Shown: piece by piece, positions 34,972-41,900 of the stretch
Position numbering within the stretch: the stretch's first letter is position 1
How the letters are laid out: every line of letters starts with the position of its first letter
NCBI RefSeq assembly: GCF_030159895.1
Contig: NZ_BSNI01000002.1
Span: forward strand, 1,886,306-1,950,305
DNA: 64,000 bases
Reading direction: 5' to 3'
From: Maritalea porphyrae
Lineage (GTDB): Bacteria; Pseudomonadota; Alphaproteobacteria; Rhizobiales; Devosiaceae
Made by a program: the position numbers and the translations under genes
Notes under the pieces: generated by a model
Seen by the model: the letters and a program-made list of their open reading frames with translations, nothing else
What the model was told of the DNA's origin: nothing
Database searches by the model: none

Positions 34972-35781
34972 ATGAATAACAAGTTTCGGTTCTTGCCAAT
35001 TGCGACTTTCCTTGGGTTTGCCTTTTTATATGTCCCAATTATCGTGTTGGTCGTCTTTAGTTTCAACAAATCCAAATTGGTAACGGTTTGGGGCGGATTT
35101 TCAGCTCACTGGTACGGTGAGTTGTTGCAGGACCCCCAAATCCTTGGCGCAGCGTGGATCAGCCTGCAGATTGCATTCATTAGCGCATCGCTTGCGCTTG
35201 TGCTTGGCACGCTTGCGGCATTCGTTCTCACTCGAATTGGCCGGTTTTGGTTTAAACCATTGCTCAGTGGAATGACAGCAGCGCCCTTGGTGATGCCCGA
35301 AGTCATAACTGGGTTATCGTTGCTTCTATTGTTCGTGGCTATGGAAGCAATGTTTGGATGGCCAGCGGGTAGGGGTTTTACGACCATTGTCATCGCTCAC
35401 ACGACTTTTTGCTTAGCCTATGTCGCAGTTGTGGTTCAATCACGCCTGAGCGATATGGATGAATCAATCGAAGAGGCCGCGCGTGATCTAGGTGCAAAAC
35501 CGGTCCGCGTCTTCTTTGACATCACACTGCCAACGATCGCACCTGCGTTGATGTCCGGTTGGCTCCTATCGTTCACTTTATCGCTCGACGACTTGGTGAT
35601 CGCAAGTTTTGTGTCGGGGCCAGGTGCCTCAACACTGCCGATGGTCATTTTCTCCAAAGTCCGACTGGGCGTTAGTCCGGAAATTAACGCGTTGGCGAGT
35701 TTGATGATTGGTGTCGTCGCGCTTGGGGTGGCCATTGCAGCGTGGCAGTTGTTGAAATCGCCTCAAAAATCTAAGGCTTAG
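34972..35781 (+). CDS. potI: Polyamine ABC transporter, permease
   Basis: 269 residues, six membrane segments, PotC/PotI family. The coupling loop reads SIEEAARDLGAKPVRVFF, and the YVPIIVLVVFSFN opening of helix 1 is conserved. It closes the puuA2-puuB2-potFGHI operon; no terminator is visible before the SDR gene that starts 60 bases later, so that gene may be read through. Confidence 0.93.
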   Translation: MNNKFRFLPIATFLGFAFLYVPIIVLVVFSFNKSKLVTVWGGFSAHWYGELLQDPQILGAAWISLQIAFISASLALVLGTLAAFVLTRIGRFWFKPLLSGMTAAPLVMPEVITGLSLLLLFVAMEAMFGWPAGRGFTTIVIAHTTFCLAYVAVVVQSRLSDMDESIEEAARDLGAKPVRVFFDITLPTIAPALMSGWLLSFTLSLDDLVIASFVSGPGASTLPMVIFSKVRLGVSPEINALASLMIGVVALGVAIAAWQLLKSPQKSKA

Positions 35782-35840
35782 ATGTTAGAGTTTTGATCCG
35801 AGTCGCTCGAATTTCTGTATCCCCACAAAAGGGAACTACA

Positions 35841-36542
35841 ATGAATGGATTCGAGAAGAACTTTCACGCGTTGGTTGTTGGGGCAAATGGGGGTATTGGG
35901 ACTGCCATTTGCGACCAGCTAAGTGAGATGGAAAATTGCATCAGCGTCGTCAACCTGGATCGCAGGGCCTATCCTGAGTTTGATCTTCGAGATGAACAAT
36001 CCATTGCCAAGGTCACCGATGGTTTTAGGGCAAAGGGAATGCTCTTCGACTTGGTATTTGACGCGACGGGTGCGCTAGAGATAGAGGGCGAGCGACCAGA
36101 GAAGTCGATTAGAGAACTTGATCCACTTACAATGGCAGCACATTTCTCAATAAACGCCATTGGTCCGGCATTGCTTATTAAGCACCTAAGCCAAATTCAG
36201 CCTAGAAGTGGCAGAACAATCTTCGCAACGCTTGGCGCGCGTGTTGGATCAATTGAGGATAATCAGCTCGGTGGTTGGATTAGCTACCGTGCGGCAAAAG
36301 CTGCGCAAAACCAGATCATAAAAACAGCAGCAATCGAATTGTCGCGACAAAATCCAAGCAGCATTTGCGTTTCACTCCATCCTGGAACTGTGGACACCAA
36401 GTTAACGCGCAAATATGCAACCAGTTACAGGAAGTTATCACCTAGCGAAGCCGCCGAAAAACTACTTCGTGTTCTTGGAGAGTTGTCGCCCGAAGAAAGT
36501 GGATTTCAATATGACTATGCAGGCATCAAACTGCCAAGCTAG
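35841..36542 (+). CDS. Short-chain dehydrogenase/reductase family protein
   Basis: 233 residues from the ATG at 35841, where AGGGAA lies at a good distance (the frame opens at 35793). The Rossmann motif is VVGANGGIGTA, the catalytic pair is Tyr and Lys in SYRAAKAA, and DLRDEQS is the expected strand for cofactor-adenine contact. The style (LVVGANGGIG and HPGTVDTKLT) is that of CsgA/C-factor-like SDR proteins. Substrate unknown. It lies on the same strand as the polyamine operon but nothing else ties it to that pathway. Confidence 0.8.
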   Translation: MNGFEKNFHALVVGANGGIGTAICDQLSEMENCISVVNLDRRAYPEFDLRDEQSIAKVTDGFRAKGMLFDLVFDATGALEIEGERPEKSIRELDPLTMAAHFSINAIGPALLIKHLSQIQPRSGRTIFATLGARVGSIEDNQLGGWISYRAAKAAQNQIIKTAAIELSRQNPSSICVSLHPGTVDTKLTRKYATSYRKLSPSEAAEKLLRVLGELSPEESGFQYDYAGIKLPS

Positions 36543-36565
36543 ATAACGATTTATTTGAAGAAGTG

Positions 36566-36641
36566 TGGCTCCCCGAGCAAGACTCGAACTTGCGACAAAG
36601 CGGTTAACAGCCGCTTGCTCTACCAACTGAGCTATCGGGGA
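36566..36641 (-). tRNA. tRNA-Asn (anticodon GTT)
   Basis: 76 bases on the minus strand; acceptor TCCCCGA pairs with TCGGGGA, discriminator G and CCA are encoded (36569-36566). The anticodon loop CTGTTAA gives GTT, asparagine. Confidence 0.96.
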
Positions 36642-36749
36642 TCACCAAACGTTCCTGATGATCAGGTGAGACGGGGTTTACCTGTTTTGCACCGCCTTGC
36701 CAAGACCCTTTTTGAGATTTTATTGAATTTTTTCGCAAAAAATATCGAA

Positions 36750-37358
36750 TTAGCTGACGCGGGTGTCAAAACTAATTAAGTCGCTAATTTTGTTGGCATT
36801 CTTGAATGGGTTTGCAGTCGATGAATCTGCAAAATCCAAGTAAGCTACATTCAACTTGTCAAGATAAGCGCGGATTGAGTTGTTTGCTGCATCTTTGCGA
36901 GTTGACGCAATATTTGTGGCTGCACCCAGGCGCCAGAGACTGCATGTGGGATAGACATGCTCATTGAACTTTGCCACCACAACATCTTGTCCACTTATCC
37001 GCTCCCGCGCCATTTCGACGAAGTTCGCTGGAAAGTGAGGAGTGTCCACAGGTGCGATGAGCAAAAGATCGGTAGCATCCGATGCCCCAATTGATTTTGC
37101 CCATCTATATCCAGCATCAATGCCACCCAGTGGACCAATCTGCGGATCGAATTGGTCAAAAAGAAGTGGTAAATCGGTACGGAGGCTTCTTTCTTGAGAC
37201 TGAACACTGCCCGAGATCGCAACTTTGTCTAGTTGTGGTTCTACAGTGTCTAGCAGTCTCGTAAGCAGTGTTTTTGAACCAATGCGTAGCGTTGATTTGT
37301 TTACGCTGCCTAGTCGACGGCCAGTTCCACCAGCGAGAATCACACCAAATACGGTCAT
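36750..37358 (-). CDS. mobA: Molybdenum cofactor guanylyltransferase
   Basis: 202 residues. The N-terminal GVILAGGTGRRLGSVNKS loop is the nucleotidyltransferase signature with the GTP-binding Lys, LPLLFDQFDPQIGPLGGI is the conserved MobA middle (LGGI) and APVDTPHFP carries the metal-binding Asp. MobA attaches GMP to molybdopterin to give the bis-MGD cofactor of DMSO-reductase-family enzymes such as nitrate reductase or formate dehydrogenase. None of these enzymes is in the window, but the gene fits the anaerobic capacity implied by ubiTUV. Confidence 0.88.
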   Translation of the reverse strand: MTVFGVILAGGTGRRLGSVNKSTLRIGSKTLLTRLLDTVEPQLDKVAISGSVQSQERSLRTDLPLLFDQFDPQIGPLGGIDAGYRWAKSIGASDATDLLLIAPVDTPHFPANFVEMARERISGQDVVVAKFNEHVYPTCSLWRLGAATNIASTRKDAANNSIRAYLDKLNVAYLDFADSSTANPFKNANKISDLISFDTRVS

Positions 37359-37424
37359 TTGCTTAGTCCAATTATGTACACAGCAGCTGTATAAAGGTGT
37401 GGGACCAGCGTTTCCAGCGGTTAA

Positions 37425-38189
37425 TTACGCTGCAACCACCGCAATTTGTTCGTTCAATAGAATTCTATTGAAAGCCGCTGGCGAATCTAGATTCACCAAG
37501 TGCCCCGTATTTGGAATTTTGTGCAGTCGTGCATTTGGAAGAGTTGATGCAAATATTTCAGCTTGTTTTTGTGTGCGCTCAAAAAACTCGCCAACGACGA
37601 TATCTGTCTGCGGAAAAATCCTTTTAAGGTTCTTGCGTCCATCCCATTCAAGCGCTGCAAGCATAGTGTCTCTAGCCAAAGGCGGCTCTTCATTGTGCAA
37701 AAGTGCGCTTTCCATGCAAATACTTGCTTCAAATGAATGCTGTCCATGCAGGTTTATCAAATGTTTCGAAAGGTTTGACCACGGCATGGTTTTTACGAAC
37801 ATTTTGGCAAGCGGGAGTGTGGTTGCATCAAGCAGGCTGTCAGTTGCACAGTAGTTCGTTTCGACCAAAATTAGGCGCTCAATAAGCTCAGGTCTCTTGT
37901 GTGCGACAATTTGCGCCAGAATGCCACCAAACGAGTGCGCACATAGGGTCACCGGTCTGCCGATATTTGAGACATAATCCAATACGTCTTGCGACCATGT
38001 TTCAATCAGGTTTTCGCGGGTAATCCCAGATTTGTGGGCGGAATATTCAAACGCAGTAACTGTGTTTTGTGGCGACATAGCACGCATCTGCAAACCAAAC
38101 TGATCTGCACTCAGCAGTGTTCCGGGTAGAAAAACGATATGCTGGCTCAATGAATTACCCCAACAGAAATTTGAAAAACACATAAACAT
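37425..38189 (-). CDS. Alpha/beta-hydrolase fold protein
   Basis: 254 residues as drawn; ATG at 38189 or 38183, or a TTG at 38150 with GGGG ahead, which would trim 13 odd residues (MFMCFSNFCWGNS) off the usual start of the fold. Motifs: FLPGTLLS oxyanion strand, nucleophile elbow AHSFGG and the late TGHLVNLDSP His. Similar proteins include esterases and the MhpC/BioH-like group. Substrate cannot be told. The gene is single, between mobA and tRNA-Cys. Confidence 0.75.
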   Translation of the reverse strand: MFMCFSNFCWGNSLSQHIVFLPGTLLSADQFGLQMRAMSPQNTVTAFEYSAHKSGITRENLIETWSQDVLDYVSNIGRPVTLCAHSFGGILAQIVAHKRPELIERLILVETNYCATDSLLDATTLPLAKMFVKTMPWSNLSKHLINLHGQHSFEASICMESALLHNEEPPLARDTMLAALEWDGRKNLKRIFPQTDIVVGEFFERTQKQAEIFASTLPNARLHKIPNTGHLVNLDSPAAFNRILLNEQIAVVAA

Positions 38190-38340
38190 AATATAGGCGC
38201 AAATACTCGCGTAGTTAGTTTATTCTACGTCGCCAAGGTTTGTAAAGAACGCCGGCACAAGCCCTGTGTACAGTTGCGGCGTGGAGCAAACTGAAAACCA
38301 GCTGGGATCAAGTGTGGAAGGGTATCAAAGTAAGGAGATA

Positions 38341-38414
38341 TGGAGGCCACGCCCGGAATCGAACCGGGGTACACGGATTTGCAATCCGCTGCGTCACCAC
38401 TCCGCCACGTGGCC
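38341..38414 (-). tRNA. tRNA-Cys (anticodon GCA)
   Basis: 74 bases on the minus strand: acceptor GGCCACG/CGTGGCC, discriminator T, encoded CCA. The anticodon loop TTGCAAA gives GCA, cysteine. Confidence 0.95.
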
Positions 38415-38594
38415 TCATAAGGATGCGTTGCTATACCAAAGCCAATTTGGATTCAAGCAAATGTTGTCGACTAATTTTGCAATCTTATGTTCATCCATAT
38501 TGAATTGACGTTTTTTCGGTTTTGGATCGCTTGCATATCGGGCAATACGGCGATATTGAGGACGACAAGGATGCAACTCCAAAAGGAAATTAAG

Positions 38595-39245
38595 ATGGAT
38601 TTCGCTCGCGCCCGCACCGCCATGGTTGATAGCCAAGTTCGACCAAACGCTGTTACTGATTTTGACATCATCAGAATCATGGGCTCGGTCCCGCGAGAGA
38701 ATTTCGTTCCAGCGGATCTTCGTGAGCTTTCCTATTTAGATCAGCATTTGCCGCTTTCTGACAGCCGAAGAATGTTGTCGCCAATGCGATTGGCGCAGCT
38801 CATCCAACTCGCTGACATCAAGAGCAGCGACATCGTGTTGGATGTTGCGTGTGGCACCGGTTACGCAGCTGCAGTTATTGCTGGACTGGCAGGATCTGTT
38901 GTTGCCATCGATGACCAAGACGAATTAGTTGAAGCGGCAACTGAGGCGCTTGCAGATCTGGACATTGGAAATGTGGCTGTACTCTCAGCGGATTTGACGC
39001 AAGGGGTGGCAAAAGAAGCGCCTTTTGATGTGATTTTCATCGAGGGTGTCGTAGAGACGATGTCAGACGACCTAAAATCGCAATTAGCTGAAGGCGGTCG
39101 AATTGTTTGCGTCGAACCAGTCGATGGTGTGGATGTTGCCGTAGTTTACACAAAGAATGACGGTGATCTCGCTCGACGCGAAGCATTCAATGCTACAGTA
39201 CCTAAATTAAGCGAGTTTTCGCGTGCCCCTGAGTTTAGTTTATAG
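38595..39245 (+). CDS. Protein-L-isoaspartate O-methyltransferase homologue
   Basis: 216 residues from the ATG at 38595 (AAAGGAA upstream; the frame opens at 38487 without support). Motif I of SAM methyltransferases is DVACGTGYAAA, preceded by the PCMT-style N-terminal part (MVDSQVRP, then VPRENFVP). The classic QTIS motif appears as RRMLSP, keeping only the Ser. In many alphaproteobacteria a PCMT homologue of this kind sits directly before tolC, as here; whether it repairs isoaspartate is unproven. A second homologue is at 60661. Confidence 0.85.
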   Translation: MDFARARTAMVDSQVRPNAVTDFDIIRIMGSVPRENFVPADLRELSYLDQHLPLSDSRRMLSPMRLAQLIQLADIKSSDIVLDVACGTGYAAAVIAGLAGSVVAIDDQDELVEAATEALADLDIGNVAVLSADLTQGVAKEAPFDVIFIEGVVETMSDDLKSQLAEGGRIVCVEPVDGVDVAVVYTKNDGDLARREAFNATVPKLSEFSRAPEFSL

Positions 39246-39337
39246 AAAATTTACCGTACGGACTTGAATATACCATTGCTTGATCCAAATTGAGGTAGGT
39301 GTTGCGTCTACGCTACATGACATGAGAATTTGAAATA

Positions 39338-39352
39338 TTAATGAAAAGTTAA
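39338..39352 (+). promoter_or_regulatory. CtrA-type box upstream of tolC (candidate)
   Basis: TTAA-N7-TTAA (39338-39341 and 39349-39352, spacer TGAAAAG) matches the half-site pair recognised by the alphaproteobacterial cell-cycle regulator CtrA, 62 bases before the tolC start. AT-rich sequence can produce this by chance. Confidence 0.35.
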
Positions 39353-39414
39353 TTTTCAATTCTAGGTCAGATGGTACATATTATGGATGCTTAGATCTGT
39401 TCGGGGTAATTGTT

Positions 39415-40758
39415 GTGTTTTTGAAGAAGTCTGTTTTTGCAGCGGCGGCACTGTCGTTCGCGCTCACCGGTGTTGTAAACGCTGAAAGTCTAACCAATGC
39501 GTTGGCAAAGGCATATACCAACAACCCTGCGATGGCTGCAGCGCTAATCAGCGTTAAATTGGCTTCTGAGGATATTGTGCTTCGTAAGGCTGGGAAACGC
39601 CCGCAAGTGAACCTGTCAGCAACAACCCAATATAGTTGGGCTGACTTAGGAGGTGTGCACACTGATGGTGGCACGACGAGCCTAAATCTCCAATATAATC
39701 AACGCCTCTTCGATGGGTTGAAAACCGACGCCCAGATTGATCAAGCGCGAGCGGTGGCTGACGCAACGGCGCATAGTTTGCGAAATACGGAGCAAAACGT
39801 TCTCCTAAATGCCGCGACTGCCTATATGGATGTAGTGCGCGATACAAACCTAGCAAGCCTTCGTGCTGACAATGTGAAGTTTTTGAGGGCCCAGGTTTCC
39901 TCTGCACGCAACCGGCTAAATATTGGCGAAGGTACAAAAATCGATGTAGCGCAAGCCGAAGCGCGTTTGGCTCAAGCGGTTGCGGCCTATAAGTCTTCAG
40001 TGAACTCCCTACGTACTTCACAGGCTAGCTATGTGCGTTGGATGGGAGCAAAACCCTCTGGGCTGAATTCTAATTTCAAGTTTGGTAGTGTTCTACCAAG
40101 ATCGCTTGATGACGCACTGCGCTCTGCAAAGGCGAATCACCCCGCGATTCAAACCGCTATAGCTCAAGTTGAAGCTGCACGATATGGTACTGATGCAGCT
40201 TTGCGGGCATTTGGACCTACTTTGGACCTCATTGGTTCTATTTGTGCAATAGACTGCGGCGGCGGCGTATCTGCACGAGGAACTTCTGGTTCAATCCGAC
40301 TGACATTGTCTATTCCAATTTACCAAGGTGGAGCACTTGGGGCATCCGCGCGCAAATCTAATCTTGCGCACATCAACGCGGAAGTCGATGCGCGAGCCAC
40401 TGTTGATCAGGTAGAGGAAGCGGTGATTTCAGCTTGGTCTGGCCTGCAATCCTCTATCGCATTGATTGAATCTGCAAACGCAGCCGTTCGATCCAGCCAA
40501 ATAGCTTTGGATGGTGTGATTGAAGAGCGCAACGTCGGTCAACGCACGACTTTGGACGTCTTGAATGCTCGCGCGGAACTGACCAGTGCCAGGGAAGCGC
40601 TTTACACTGCACAACGCAACAAAGTTGTAGCGGCGTTCTCATTGGTCTCGGCCGCTGGAAAACTTGATGCTGCGTCGCTTCACTTACCTGTGTCTATCAA
40701 GTCTGCGGACGGATATCGCGCGCGGGTAGAAGACATTTGGAGCGAGTTGCGGGACTAG
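39415..40758 (+). CDS. tolC: TolC-family outer-membrane efflux/secretion channel
   Basis: 447 residues from a GTG with GGGG upstream. The signal peptide ends TGVVNA and the mature part starts with ESLTNALAKAYTNNPAM, the first helix of TolC-type channels. Two homologous halves of long heptad-like helices follow (for example INAEVDARATVDQVEEAVISAW region near 320-345), with the YQGGALGASARKS turn between them. It forms the outer-membrane duct for drug efflux or type I secretion; no inner-membrane partner is encoded nearby. Confidence 0.93.
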   Translation: MFLKKSVFAAAALSFALTGVVNAESLTNALAKAYTNNPAMAAALISVKLASEDIVLRKAGKRPQVNLSATTQYSWADLGGVHTDGGTTSLNLQYNQRLFDGLKTDAQIDQARAVADATAHSLRNTEQNVLLNAATAYMDVVRDTNLASLRADNVKFLRAQVSSARNRLNIGEGTKIDVAQAEARLAQAVAAYKSSVNSLRTSQASYVRWMGAKPSGLNSNFKFGSVLPRSLDDALRSAKANHPAIQTAIAQVEAARYGTDAALRAFGPTLDLIGSICAIDCGGGVSARGTSGSIRLTLSIPIYQGGALGASARKSNLAHINAEVDARATVDQVEEAVISAWSGLQSSIALIESANAAVRSSQIALDGVIEERNVGQRTTLDVLNARAELTSAREALYTAQRNKVVAAFSLVSAAGKLDAASLHLPVSIKSADGYRARVEDIWSELRD

Positions 40759-40896
40759 TTCAACTTATTGGTGGAAAACGCAGATTTTGCCTGCCATCTG
40801 GACTAACATGTTAATATCTCGCACAATAAGCTGAAATAGTGCGAATCGCGTCGTGTAATTGATGTGCCAGTTGCTTCGCACGATTGTGAGGCCAAG

Positions 40897-41775
40897 ATGA
40901 ATCAACCTGCGTCTAAAGACCCATCGATGGACGAAATCCTGTCTTCAATTAGACAGATCATTGCAGATGATGAACCTGCAGCTGAAGAGCCAGCTGCGGA
41001 ACCTGAGGTACTTGCAACAGAGATTACCAACGAAGATGACGACGGCGACGATTTGGCTTCGATGGCTGCGGCGGCACCAGAGCCGGTTGAAGAGGCTGCG
41101 GTGGCTGTTGAGCCTTCAGAAGAAGTGCCGCTTACACTTAGTCCGGAGCAAATGCTCAATCCACCGGCTGCAGAGCCTGTAGATATGGTTGCTGACGATG
41201 AACCTTTGGCGCTAAGTGCAGAACAAATGCTCAACCCACCGACATCTGAATCCGCGCCCGGTATTGCCGGAGCCGCAGATGATCTAGTGCGTGCTGCGCC
41301 CGCGCCTGAAGAGTTCGTGGCTGAATTCGGTGACGATGTGTCTGAAGACGTGCAGATGGTTGTTCCCGACGACATCGCGTTTATCAATGATGATGATGCT
41401 GAAGAATCCAATGAGACGCCGGAAGCTGACATTGACGCACTGACAGCAGAAGTCGATATCTCTGTCCTGGATGACGTTGCACCTGACGAAACCATCGATG
41501 AAGAGCCCGTTGCCGTTAGTCCATTACCTGATCAAAACTTGACGACCGAGATGTCTGAGGAATTGCTTGAGCCGACAACGCAGGCAGCTGCCAAAAGTGC
41601 ATTTAGTCAGCTTGACGCGCTAACACTGTCGAGCGGTGGTGGTCAAACAGTTGAGGATTTGATCCGGGAAATGCTTCGACCAATGTTGAAAAGCTGGTTG
41701 GATGAAAACCTACCAGGCGTGGTCGAAAAACTTGTCCAGCGCGAAATCGAACGCGTTTCCCGCGGCAACAGATAA
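40897..41775 (+). CDS. popZ: DUF2497 family protein, probable polar organiser PopZ
   Basis: 292 residues from the ATG at 40897 (GAGG six bases upstream). The N-terminal SMDEILSSIRQIIADD helix and the C-terminal region VEDLIREMLRPMLKSWLD, ending REIERVSRG, are the two conserved blocks of PopZ/DUF2497. Between them is a long, acidic, Pro/Ala-rich disordered linker, which in PopZ drives polar condensate formation. The linker contains a duplicated 12-residue element. PopZ anchors the chromosome centromere complex and cell-cycle proteins at the pole. valS follows, as in many alphaproteobacteria. Confidence 0.88.
   Translation: MNQPASKDPSMDEILSSIRQIIADDEPAAEEPAAEPEVLATEITNEDDDGDDLASMAAAAPEPVEEAAVAVEPSEEVPLTLSPEQMLNPPAAEPVDMVADDEPLALSAEQMLNPPTSESAPGIAGAADDLVRAAPAPEEFVAEFGDDVSEDVQMVVPDDIAFINDDDAEESNETPEADIDALTAEVDISVLDDVAPDETIDEEPVAVSPLPDQNLTTEMSEELLEPTTQAAAKSAFSQLDALTLSSGGGQTVEDLIREMLRPMLKSWLDENLPGVVEKLVQREIERVSRGNR
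41131..41241 (+). repeat. Duplicated 12-residue element in the PopZ linker
   Basis: Two near-identical 36-base units (41131-41166 and 41206-41241) encode LTLSPEQMLNPP and LALSAEQMLNPP with a 75-base period. The intervening residues (AAEPVDMVADDEP) resemble those preceding the first unit only loosely. Confidence 0.75.
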
Positions 41776-41900
41776 ATCAAAAAAGCAGTTTTTGACCGTC
41801 TCGCTGTTGACAGTGCGGCTCGCCTTGGCTTTACACCTAGATTGAATTGAATTTCAGCCGTTGGCAGTCCTTGCGCAACGGCGGACAAAGGCTGTGCGAA

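Noticed and set aside
40819-40844. TCGCAC-N14-GTGCGA inverted repeat before popZ
   Set aside because: Six-base arms with a long spacer are weak and match no site I know.
40902-41495. 197-residue Ser/Ala-rich frame opposite popZ
   Set aside because: Low-complexity mirror of the acidic GAA/GAT-rich popZ linker; no independent support.
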